From positions 124,001-188,000 of the forward strand of contig NZ_JARXXA010000006.1 in NCBI RefSeq assembly GCF_029892785.1: a stretch of 64,000 nucleotides of DNA. The letters are read 5' to 3'. Source of the stretch: Parabacteroides sp. PH5-46. GTDB taxonomy: Bacteria; Bacteroidota; Bacteroidia; Bacteroidales; Tannerellaceae. Positions within the stretch are counted from its first letter, which is position 1; every line of letters begins with the position of its first letter. The position numbers and the translations under genes are program-made. The notes under the pieces are model-generated. The model searched no databases. It had not been told where the DNA came from and saw only the letters and a program-made list of their open reading frames with translations. This document shows, in pieces, positions 9,548-17,222 of this stretch.

Positions 9548-10666
9548 TCATTCCATCTTTTGGTAATAGCGAGGGGTATAATCCGGTAGCAGTTCGGGGT
9601 GGAATACCCAGATCAGGTCTTCCAGCAGGTAATCGGGATGGATGGGGAATTCTTCGTAATAGGGGACTTTCCCAGTGTTGCAGGTGTAGATGTTCCGGTT
9701 TTTCCAGGCGTCGAAATTCTCGTAGGGCGTGTATTCGTCGCGCAGGCTTTTGTAGGTCATCTCGTCTGTCTGGTTATATTTCATTAGCCAGATATCGGCA
9801 TGCATGGCCTGGTCTAATACCGTTTCAAAAGCTAGCGGCGTACTGCCCGAACCGGGGATGTCTTTGAAGATGTAATCGGCACTAGCATCTTTGAAGAAAT
9901 GGGCTATGTAGCTGTCGTTCCCGGATATATACCAAAACGAGCCATAGCGCTTTTCCGACAAAACGGTCGGATACTTGGTTGCAGTCTTGGCCAGGCTTTT
10001 CAGAGCAAGATAGCGTTCCTCTGTATCCCTGAAGATGGAGTCGGCCATCGCCTCTTTTTGGAATAACAAACCGTAAAAACGTCCCCATTCTGCCCTTCCC
10101 AGCGGGAGTGGCTCCATATAGTCGGCTGCCTCAATGATGGGAATACCTATCTTTTCGGCCTGTCCGTAATTACTGTTTTGGAAGGGGGAAGCGATAATAT
10201 ACTCTACATCGATGTCAATCATCTTCTCTACATTGGGGGATGTAGCCATTCCCAGATCAACGATTCGTCCGCTTTGTAGTCCTTCCTGAATAGTTGGCGA
10301 ATCCATATACTGAGGTTCACAAACTCCGATGATCTTATCAGCCTCTCCCAGTTGGTCGATAATCGAAGCATGAACCGAGGTATATACTGCTATCTTGCGA
10401 AGAGGTACTCGTACAACTGTTCCTTTGGGTAAATTGCCAGGCAGCGCTTGGCCTCTCTCCACCAGCAAATACCGTTGCAGGACCTGAGTCGTATTCCAGG
10501 GATCGATCACTTCTACAGAGATAAAATCGTCAAACCGCTCTACTGTAAATCCTGTAGCATAGCGGATGGTATCCGAGTCATTCGCCTGAACGGAAGTAGC
10601 TTGTTTTGCCGGTTGCGAACAAGCCGCAACCAGCAAAATGAAGCATATTGATACAAAGTGTTTCAT
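9548..10666 (-). CDS. btuF: BtuF-like cobalamin-binding lipoprotein (ABC substrate-binding protein)
   Basis: A 372-residue lipoprotein (lipobox VAAC, Cys16) of the periplasmic-binding-protein class that serves cobalamin, heme and siderophore ABC importers. Family marks include YTSVHASIIDQLGEADKIIGVCEPQY followed by VEKMIDIDVEYIIASPF and WLMKYNQTDEM. Its place as third gene behind a cobalamin riboswitch, a BtuB-like receptor and a BtuG-like protein argues for corrinoid binding rather than iron. No btuC or btuD gene follows; the next gene is convergent and abuts it, so the inner-membrane importer must be encoded elsewhere. Confidence 0.85.
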   Translation of the reverse strand: MKHFVSICFILLVAACSQPAKQATSVQANDSDTIRYATGFTVERFDDFISVEVIDPWNTTQVLQRYLLVERGQALPGNLPKGTVVRVPLRKIAVYTSVHASIIDQLGEADKIIGVCEPQYMDSPTIQEGLQSGRIVDLGMATSPNVEKMIDIDVEYIIASPFQNSNYGQAEKIGIPIIEAADYMEPLPLGRAEWGRFYGLLFQKEAMADSIFRDTEERYLALKSLAKTATKYPTVLSEKRYGSFWYISGNDSYIAHFFKDASADYIFKDIPGSGSTPLAFETVLDQAMHADIWLMKYNQTDEMTYKSLRDEYTPYENFDAWKNRNIYTCNTGKVPYYEEFPIHPDYLLEDLIWVFHPELLPDYTPRYYQKME

Positions 10667-10668
10667 TG

Positions 10669-12345
10669 TTATTCAGTAACAAAAGTTACCCATTTGGCAT
10701 AATATCCACCTGTATCCATTGCTTCTCCTTCCAGTTTTCCATCCGAACTGAACATATACAGAGAGCTTGTCGCGCCATAAGGCGATTCGACCATCAGTAT
10801 TTGCCCGTTGGCAGGATTAACGAAAGAGGAAAGAGAATTATTCGTAGATATTGCGTTGCTGTCTTGAATGAAGTTTTCGCTGATTACTTCTTCAGTTTGC
10901 GTATTATACTTTTTATAGGTGATCCCGGCTGCTCCCCATTGGGCGTACATGGTGTATAATTCATCGTTTACCAATGCCATATACGAGGCGTTACCCATTA
11001 CAGTTACTTCTTCTGTTGTTGCATCAATGCGCTGTAAGGTGTTTTTAACATCGCCATAGTTACCCATAGAGATAACATAGATGTCCCCTTGGCTGTCAGC
11101 TTTGAGTTGGGTAGGATTAATGAGTACTTCAATCTCTTTGCTTACGGCAAGTGCTTGCAGATCAATCACCGATACGGTTTTTGCATATCCTGTTCCATAA
11201 TCAAGACCTCCTGAGTTCGCTACATATAGTTTTCCGTTGGAAACAGCTAGTTGCTCGGGATAACGGCCTACCGGGATAACCTTTTCTACTGCTAAGGAAG
11301 CGGTGTCCAATACAGCTACCGAGTGACCATAGTAATAGCTTACGTAGATTTTCCCGTTATCAGCCACCATACCGCGAGGATTCATCGGCTCGCTACCTTC
11401 CGGTGTGATGCTCTTTATTTCTTTCGCGTTCATGTCCAACACAGCGATACGGTTTGAGGCTGTAATTGTAATATACATTTTCGAGCCGTAGATAAGTAGT
11501 TGCTCGGCAGAATCACCCAGGCCTTTGCCGTTAGCTGTTTTATAGACTTCTGTCGTCAGCTTACTGGTTGTATAGTCGTAGTAGCTTAAAGAGGCATTGT
11601 TTGAACCTTCATTTCCGCAGTTCAGAATATAGAAGCCCCCTTTTGTGAATTCGTCTTTAACGGCTACTGTAGACAGGTTGTCGGATTCGCCATTTACAGT
11701 CAGGGTTACTACGTGCAGATAGGCTTTGTAGGTTGTTCCTTCAGGGATGTCGAAAGAGGTAGCGTCTGCTGCTGCTTCGCCAATCTTTTCTCCTTTTGAG
11801 GTGTTGCTGTTGCTGGCATAGATCACATAGCCGGTTATCTCGGTAATGGGGTTTGCCGGAGCTGTCCATGACAGTGTACCTCCTATTTGTTGGTATTTTG
11901 TATCGGTATCTGTAAATGTTGCTCCTGTTACTACCGGGTCGCCATAATTGTCTACGATAGCCAGATTGGCGATGTTGGTTGATTCGCCGGTAGCATTCCG
12001 GGCAATTACCAGGATATATTTCTGATGTTCTGTTCCGTCCGGGATGTTGTAAGAGGTTGTTCCGGCTGCAACTTCTCCCAGTTTCTTCACCTTATCTGTT
12101 TCGGAACTGCCCAGGTAGATCACATAATCGTCAATATTTGTTTCCGGGCTCGGGAGTGTCCACGACAGCGTACCGCCAATCGTACCTTCTTCGGTATCGG
12201 TATCGGTAAACGAGAGGTTGCTTACAGCCCTGGCGGGAGTTAACAGATCATTGTCTTTATCATCGTCACCACATGATGTAAAGGTAAACGACATTGCGAT
12301 TAATGCGCAAGTACTAAGCAGATAAAAAAACTTTTTCATGTTCAT
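10669..12345 (-). CDS. btuG: BtuG-like surface beta-propeller lipoprotein with two N-terminal repeat domains
   Basis: A 558-residue lipoprotein (lipobox FTSC, then GDDDKDN, an acidic stretch typical of surface export in Bacteroidota). Residues about 35-130 and 135-230 are two homologous beta-sandwich modules (compare SFTDTDTEEGTIGGTLSWT with TFTDTDTKYQQIGGTLSWT). The rest is a YncE/DUF5074-type beta-propeller (blades such as NAKEIKSITPEGSEPMNPRG and AVEKVIPVGRYPEQLAV). In Bacteroides, BtuG is a propeller lipoprotein that binds B12 with extreme affinity on top of BtuB; operon position supports the same role. It starts 2 bp upstream of btuF. An alternative ATG lies two codons in. Confidence 0.8.
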   Translation of the reverse strand: MNMKKFFYLLSTCALIAMSFTFTSCGDDDKDNDLLTPARAVSNLSFTDTDTEEGTIGGTLSWTLPSPETNIDDYVIYLGSSETDKVKKLGEVAAGTTSYNIPDGTEHQKYILVIARNATGESTNIANLAIVDNYGDPVVTGATFTDTDTKYQQIGGTLSWTAPANPITEITGYVIYASNSNTSKGEKIGEAAADATSFDIPEGTTYKAYLHVVTLTVNGESDNLSTVAVKDEFTKGGFYILNCGNEGSNNASLSYYDYTTSKLTTEVYKTANGKGLGDSAEQLLIYGSKMYITITASNRIAVLDMNAKEIKSITPEGSEPMNPRGMVADNGKIYVSYYYGHSVAVLDTASLAVEKVIPVGRYPEQLAVSNGKLYVANSGGLDYGTGYAKTVSVIDLQALAVSKEIEVLINPTQLKADSQGDIYVISMGNYGDVKNTLQRIDATTEEVTVMGNASYMALVNDELYTMYAQWGAAGITYKKYNTQTEEVISENFIQDSNAISTNNSLSSFVNPANGQILMVESPYGATSSLYMFSSDGKLEGEAMDTGGYYAKWVTFVTE

Positions 12346-12366
12346 TTGTCCTAGTGAATTATTGGT

Positions 12367-14373
12367 TTAAAATATATATTTGATACTTCCTCTGAACGAA
12401 CGTCCCGGCATTGGATAATAGCGGATTACGTCGTATGTTACATCTCCCAAGTTTACAATCTCCGCTTGCAAACGCAGAGAAGATTGTCCGAATGTAAACG
12501 TCCGGTTGAAAGATAGTTGTTGCTCTATATAGCCCTCTATCAGATTGGCTTCTATGTTCTGTGGGAGCGAGTAACGATCGCCTACAGCCGTCAGTAGCCA
12601 ACTGACATTCACCCACGGATTCTCCCATGATACCGAAGCTGTTCCGCTATGTTCGGGGGTGTAGGGGATTTGGTGTTTGTACGTTTTCGCCTCTTTGTCT
12701 GTCTTATCAATCGCCTCTTGCCAGGTGTACGAACCGTCTATGCGGAGGAACATTCCTTCCGGCAGGGTAAAACGGGCGGATACGTTTATGTCCAATCCCT
12801 TGATATCCACCTTTCCCATATTCATCATTTTCCAGATAAACATGGTAGGGAGGGCTACGATCTTATCATCTACCCGGTTGTAATAACCGTCTACTGTCAG
12901 GCTTACGTAATCCAGCCTTAGCTTGTCGGATGCGCCATTCCAGGTAAGCCCCAGGTTGTATTGGGTGGCCTTTTCGGGGTCTAAGTCTTTGTTTCCGATC
13001 CTATCATAATACAGATCGTTGAAGGTCGGAACCCGAAAAATATCTTTATACGAAGCCCGAATACGCAGGTTCTGATCAGCTAACAGCTTGTACGAAAGGC
13101 TAACAGCCGGAGAGAGACGCTTGCGGTTATCGGCAGCTTCGCCATTTTCTACTTCTTCGGTGATGAAGGTTCCAAGCAGACTGGCTGTAGCTGTCAGCCG
13201 TTCGTTTTTAAACTGAGCTGCCAAAGCCGTCAGAGAGGTCAGCCGCTCCGGGAACAGGCACTTGGGAGTTGTAGCATCCAGTGTATTGACAAACACATCC
13301 TCTGCCAAAGAGAAGGAGAGGTGGCGAATAGGGGTATATAACAAAGCTGCCGAAGCATAATACTCCCGCTGTGTATACACGTCGGTTTGCTGTCCGTCTA
13401 TGTATTTGCTGTGGAAATCCTGATAATGCGTCCAGGAGTAGTCGAACTTGCCTTGTGCCTTCAGCGAGAGCTTGCTGCTCAGGCGGTTTTCGTACACTCC
13501 CTGCACAAAGCCGTTCCGGTTGCGAAGCCGTTCTTTGTGATAGTCGTTGTATAAGACTACCGATCCGGGAAGCCCTCGCCGGGAGTCAAACCAATAGCCT
13601 TTCAGGCGTAGTGTGCCGTTGGTTTCCCAGTCGGCAAACAGGTTCAGTTCTGTCCGGAGCGACTTAATATCGCTGTTCTTCCGCTTCTCTTCTGTCACGA
13701 TTTCCCCATTGGTAAACGTATAAGGATACTGTCCGTCAGCCCTTAGCCAGTCGGCTTGAAGAGAAGCGGCGTATTGCTTGGCCAACTTCTGTTCGTAGCG
13801 CAGGGAGGGGTTGAACATACCGAAGGAGCCGGCCTTTACCTGTCCTTCGAGTCTGTAACTTTTTTTATCGAATTGTGGCGTTTGAGTTGTGATATTCAGG
13901 GCTCCGGCTGAGGCATACATCCGGGCGGTCTGAAAAATATAATCTGCCTGTCCGATGGAAAGAGAAACGGTCTCTACATTATCTAACGTAAAACGGCTGA
14001 TATCCACCTGCCCGCTTTGGGCGTCGGTGATGCTTACCCCATCATAACTAACGGCTGTATGCTGAGCGCCCAGGCTGCGTACAGACACGGTTTTCAGTCC
14101 GCCAATGCCTCCGTAATCCTTTACCGTAACGCCCGAAAAGCGGCGAACAGCCTCGGAGAGGTCTTGCAAGCCCAACCGCTCCATACCCGAACGATCCAGT
14201 AATTGAATCGGCGCGCCCTCCCGCATAACAGAAGGACGTGCCTTTTCAACCACTTCCACGTTGGAAAGTGAACGATACGTAATACTATCTGTCTGTTGCG
14301 CAGCTGAAAAGACAGCAGGAAAAAGACAGACCAAGAGCCAAAGCCCTTTCTTATAAAACAACAAATCTGGCAT
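12367..14373 (-). CDS. btuB: BtuB-like TonB-dependent cobalamin receptor
   Basis: A 668-residue outer-membrane receptor. After the signal peptide (ending VFSAAQQ) comes a plug domain with SVRSLGAQHTAVSYDGVSI and the stretch GVTVKDYGGIGGLKTVSV, then a beta-barrel with alternating aromatic strands ending in GRSFRGSIKYIF. No N-terminal carboxypeptidase-like domain is present, which separates it from SusC-type receptors. The riboswitch in its leader identifies cobalamin or a related corrinoid as the effector. An in-frame TTG at 14391 would add six residues; the ATG at 14373 begins the signal peptide. Confidence 0.93.
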   Translation of the reverse strand: MPDLLFYKKGLWLLVCLFPAVFSAAQQTDSITYRSLSNVEVVEKARPSVMREGAPIQLLDRSGMERLGLQDLSEAVRRFSGVTVKDYGGIGGLKTVSVRSLGAQHTAVSYDGVSITDAQSGQVDISRFTLDNVETVSLSIGQADYIFQTARMYASAGALNITTQTPQFDKKSYRLEGQVKAGSFGMFNPSLRYEQKLAKQYAASLQADWLRADGQYPYTFTNGEIVTEEKRKNSDIKSLRTELNLFADWETNGTLRLKGYWFDSRRGLPGSVVLYNDYHKERLRNRNGFVQGVYENRLSSKLSLKAQGKFDYSWTHYQDFHSKYIDGQQTDVYTQREYYASAALLYTPIRHLSFSLAEDVFVNTLDATTPKCLFPERLTSLTALAAQFKNERLTATASLLGTFITEEVENGEAADNRKRLSPAVSLSYKLLADQNLRIRASYKDIFRVPTFNDLYYDRIGNKDLDPEKATQYNLGLTWNGASDKLRLDYVSLTVDGYYNRVDDKIVALPTMFIWKMMNMGKVDIKGLDINVSARFTLPEGMFLRIDGSYTWQEAIDKTDKEAKTYKHQIPYTPEHSGTASVSWENPWVNVSWLLTAVGDRYSLPQNIEANLIEGYIEQQLSFNRTFTFGQSSLRLQAEIVNLGDVTYDVIRYYPMPGRSFRGSIKYIF

Positions 14374-14424
14374 ACAATTTCGGTTTACCAAATACCTTTA
14401 CCCGAGGTATTGCATAAAAAAGAA

Positions 14425-14605
14425 CCATGGCAGGTTTTCTGGCTTGTCCTCCTCTTTGTCGGCCGCCTTCCCGTTCCACAAAGGGAACAGTGGCAATGAA
14501 GAATGCCGGAGTTTCAGGACTTACAGCTACGGGTACAGCTCCGGTCTTTCACCGGATTCCCTTTTACTAACCCATCTGCGAGATCAAACAGGTTACACCA
14601 TAATT
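14425..14605 (-). ncRNA. Cobalamin (AdoCbl-type) riboswitch
   Basis: Read on the minus strand, the leader of the receptor gene contains in order the P1 start near GGTGTAACCTG, the conserved core GGGAATCCGGTG, GAGCTGTACCCGTAGCTGTA, a GCCACTG motif, GGGAAGGCGGC and the B12 box AGCCAGAAAACCTGCC. These are the hallmarks of the cobalamin riboswitch. Binding of cobalamin is expected to shut off expression of the btuB-btuG-btuF operon. The ends are approximate. Confidence 0.95.
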
Positions 14606-14611
14606 CGACCG

Positions 14612-14644
14612 CAAATATACACAAAATTACAATTCCGCAACAAA
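14612..14644 (-). promoter_or_regulatory. Promoter of the riboswitch-controlled btu operon
   Basis: On the minus strand a -33 TTTG (14641-14644) is followed after 21 bp by TATATTTG (14612-14619), a full match to the Bacteroidota TTTG/TAnnTTTG promoter. Transcription would start near 14605, at the 5' edge of the riboswitch. Confidence 0.75.
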
Positions 14645-14707
14645 TCCCCGATATTTTTTACCCTTTCAGTTGTTGGAATGAAAGTCTTGCGTACAAAGTC
14701 CGAAAGA

Positions 14708-14906
14708 CAACCGGAACGGTTGTTAACCTTGGTAGCCCGATGCGCTAGCGTCGGGTTATCGTAGGACGCCATCCCCCTCATAGCGTGCCGAAGGTACGCA
14801 ATATCATTGTCAAGATAGCGTACCTTCGGCACGCAAATGTTATATTCTATCCCATTATCCCGATGCTAACGCAACGGGCTACCAAGATGAACAACCGTTC
14901 CGGTTG
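14708..14906. repeat. Nested inverted-repeat (MITE/REP-like) element
   Basis: About 200 bp bounded by exact 15-bp inverted ends: CAACCGGAACGGTTG at 14708-14722 and its reverse complement at 14892-14906. Each end is itself palindromic. Inside lie a second imperfect inverted pair (CTTGGTAGCCCG.TGCG on the left, mirrored at about 14859-14885) and an inner 17-bp exact pair (GCGTGCCGAAGGTACGC and GCGTACCTTCGGCACGC, about 14786-14836) around a loop. No open reading frame fits inside. Confidence 0.8.
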
Positions 14907-14924
14907 ACCACACGATATATTCAA

Positions 14925-15986
14925 TCATCCTTTCAGGTGGACGATGAAGATTACGGGGTTGTCGGAATTGCTGCGGGTGGGGAAAGCCATTCTGGCTTCT
15001 TCGCCTGATTTGCAATAGTAGTAGGTATTGCTGAAGGTGTCGAGGGGCTGTAGGTTGCAGACCGGGCCGGTGTGGTAGAAGTTGTCTTTGAAGCCTTCGG
15101 AGAGTTGCCAGGACTTTCCGCTATCACTGTCGTAGCAGAAGGTGTAGGTCTGGTCGGGATCGTGCGGATTGTGATAAGAGGAGAACCAATAGCGCCTGCC
15201 GAAACGCAGGGGGTAGACGTTTATCGCCTCGGCGTATGAGAGGGGTACAGGGTATATCCCGTTGTTGCGAATGGCCAGGGTATCCTTCAGTAATTTCTCT
15301 GTTTGCAGGATGGGCGAATAGGCATAAACGGCTCCGGTGTCTTCCGTTACACCCAGCTCCAGGTGTAGGTACGAAGCATAGGGCGCTTTGCTAGACAGCT
15401 CGGCAGAGGCCAACTTGTAAGAAGAGATTTCCCGGAACGTAGTATCATATTGTACTACCTTTTTTTCAACGCAGATTTCCCGGGTGGCAAGGTCGGGCTG
15501 GGTATGTTCTTCTACTGTCCAGATGGAGTGATTGTACATGGCTATGGAGCGTATGTGCTGGTTATGTACGTCTACGCCCATCTTCTTCTGCTCCAGTAGT
15601 TCACCGCCAAAGGAGTAGTAAAAGAGGTCGTTCACATTCCCTAGTACGATAAGCTGACGGCTTACAGGATCAATAACATAGGTGGCTGCGCGGATCTTCT
15701 GAGGATCAGTAATCCGCCCCAGAAACTCCCCCGTATACCTGAAACGATACAGCACATCCCCGCTGATCAAAAAGATATTATCCCCTTCCCGGCGGATATC
15801 CCGTATCTTTTCCATCTTCCCATAGCCGGTAGGCATCAGAGGAATAGCCGTTACCTGCTCGGCTATATCAGACAACGACCCCTTGAGAGCGCTCTGAAGC
15901 TGCCCCTCATCTGTCAGCAGTTCATATCCCAACTTACCGTATATAGCAAGCATAGAGACAAATAGGAAAAGGAATGTGCGTTTCAT
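14925..15986 (-). CDS. 6-bladed beta-propeller protein (DUF4934-like)
   Basis: A 353-residue exported protein with an uncleaved or poorly defined N-terminal signal segment (residues 4-20). The body consists of repeated short beta-strands of NHL/6-bladed propeller type (DGDVLYRFRYTGEFLGRI-like units with small changes; GNVNDLFYYSFGGELLEQKK). Such proteins are abundant in Bacteroidales; no function is established. It follows the fimbrial operon after a 230-bp repeat-containing gap, so co-expression is uncertain. Confidence 0.7.
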   Translation of the reverse strand: MKRTFLFLFVSMLAIYGKLGYELLTDEGQLQSALKGSLSDIAEQVTAIPLMPTGYGKMEKIRDIRREGDNIFLISGDVLYRFRYTGEFLGRITDPQKIRAATYVIDPVSRQLIVLGNVNDLFYYSFGGELLEQKKMGVDVHNQHIRSIAMYNHSIWTVEEHTQPDLATREICVEKKVVQYDTTFREISSYKLASAELSSKAPYASYLHLELGVTEDTGAVYAYSPILQTEKLLKDTLAIRNNGIYPVPLSYAEAINVYPLRFGRRYWFSSYHNPHDPDQTYTFCYDSDSGKSWQLSEGFKDNFYHTGPVCNLQPLDTFSNTYYYCKSGEEARMAFPTRSNSDNPVIFIVHLKG

Positions 15987-16054
15987 AACTATAAAATAAA
16001 CGCGAATGTATACATTTTATTGCAGCACACAGCACAGAACAAACAACATAAAAA

Positions 16055-16205
16055 GTTTCACTCTTTTTTTAAGTATGAAACTAAAAGTTTCACCCAGGAA
16101 GATACTCAAGGATCACTGCGAAGATCTTTAAGGATCACCGCAAGGATACCTAAAGATCACCGTGGTGAAACTTTTAGTTTCACTAAATAAAATAAAGTGA
16201 AACAA
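16055..16205. repeat. GTGAAAC inverted repeats flanking a degenerate tandem repeat
   Basis: Two self-palindromic 19-bp blocks, TGAAACTAAAAGTTTCACC (16076-16094) and its exact reverse complement GGTGAAACTTTTAGTTTCA (16164-16182), lie about 70 bp apart. Between them (about 16107-16163) are three degenerate copies of a 20-24 bp unit based on AAGGATCACCGC. Further single GTTTCAC/GTGAAAC words lie at 16055 and about 16197. The gap separates the fimbrillin gene at 16216 from the propeller gene; no gene is visible in it. Confidence 0.75.
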
Positions 16206-16215
16206 AAGGAAAAAA

Positions 16216-17139
16216 CTAGTTGTATTCGAGGTTGATCCGGAAGGTGTATTTCTGTCCCATCTCGAAGGTGAAATCAGCGCTGGCGTCGTTGGGGTGGTGG
16301 ATGGGTGTTTCTTTTGTTAGACCTTTTGCTACCACTTTTTCCTCTGCGGAATTCTCTAATACATCGTAGGTTATAGCTACTTTAAAATCAGTACCGGTTT
16401 GTGGTAGTACCATCAGAGGACCGACTGCGGGGTTGGATACTGCTGTGAAAGAGGAACCGAAAGGTATATCAACAGAGCTATTTAGGGCAATAGCGTAGTT
16501 TGTCCTTGTTCGTTGGGCTTCCCACATCCAATCTTCAGTAGTACTGCCTATGAGGATTCCTTGCCGGCAGAGGTTTAGTAATGTCACTTCACGAATGCGG
16601 AAGATATATCCCGGCGAATTGCTGTTTCGTGCCTCAACGTTAACCGACGAAAGTACATGCTGAAACTCCAGACGGATAGGAACTGTAGTTTGTTGGGGGG
16701 CTTTGGCAACCATAAAGTCGTGTTGTGTCATAAGGTCGGTCGTTACATCATAGTCGATGCGAACCCTATCGTATGCACCACCAATCTGAAAGTCATTTAC
16801 TGAGGCATTGGCTGGACTGTAAGCAAAAAAGTTGACTGTGCCATAGGAGGGCATATAGAGGATAGGGGAGTATACCCAGGCGCCACCGGCATTCTTTTCG
16901 ACAGATTGTCTATCCATAAAGTCAGCTACATAATTGCCCGGAGCTTTTGCCCAGACGGCCGATACCCGAAACGTAGCAATATTGCTAGCTGTAGTCTCCT
17001 GTGCGCGTGTTTGCATGGCATCACAAGAGAAGCTAATCGCCTGTCCGGAAGGGATATTGTCCTCCATATCGTTGGTGCAGCCAGTCCACAAGGTTGCTGA
17101 TACAACGATGGCTAATAATATATGGATTCTCTTTTTCAT
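16216..17139 (-). CDS. Fimbrillin-family lipoprotein
   Basis: A 307-residue lipoprotein (lipobox LWTGC, Cys21). The sequence shows fimbrillin marks: CDAMQTRAQETTASNIATFRVS after the N-terminus, SPILYMPSYGTVNFFAYSPA in the first domain, a VLSSVNVEARN strand and the C-terminal FEMGQKYTFRINLEY. Such proteins (Mfa/FimA-type, type V pili) are exported as lipoproteins and polymerise or cap fimbriae after N-terminal cleavage by a protease. It is the last and shortest of three fimbrillins in the operon and lacks the extra tail of the other two. It could be a stalk, anchor or tip subunit. Confidence 0.85.
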   Translation of the reverse strand: MKKRIHILLAIVVSATLWTGCTNDMEDNIPSGQAISFSCDAMQTRAQETTASNIATFRVSAVWAKAPGNYVADFMDRQSVEKNAGGAWVYSPILYMPSYGTVNFFAYSPANASVNDFQIGGAYDRVRIDYDVTTDLMTQHDFMVAKAPQQTTVPIRLEFQHVLSSVNVEARNSNSPGYIFRIREVTLLNLCRQGILIGSTTEDWMWEAQRTRTNYAIALNSSVDIPFGSSFTAVSNPAVGPLMVLPQTGTDFKVAITYDVLENSAEEKVVAKGLTKETPIHHPNDASADFTFEMGQKYTFRINLEYN

Positions 17140-17177
17140 TTTGTTTATCAGGGTTTTGTTCTACCCTTTCTTTGTAT

Positions 17178-17205
17178 CCGGACGGGGACATTCAACCCCG
17201 TCCGG
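17178..17205. other. Stem-loop between fimbrillin genes
   Basis: Perfect 10-bp inverted repeat CCGGACGGGG/CCCCGTCCGG with an 8-base loop. On the minus (coding) strand it is not followed by a T run, so it resembles an mRNA-stabilising or attenuating hairpin more than a simple terminator. A related hairpin sits in the preceding gap at 18994-19032. Confidence 0.7.
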
Positions 17206-17222
17206 CTTTTGTATGCTAAAAA

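Noticed and set aside
9418-9867. Plus-strand open frame of 149 residues
   Set aside because: It overlaps the end of the DUF5916 gene and the antisense of btuF and shows no family features.
14708-14906. Complete insertion sequence
   Set aside because: There is no transposase reading frame inside the inverted ends; only a non-coding element can be supported.
17178-17205. Rho-independent terminator of the fimbrial operon
   Set aside because: In the coding direction no T run follows the stem and a further fimbrillin gene lies downstream; I list it as an internal hairpin.
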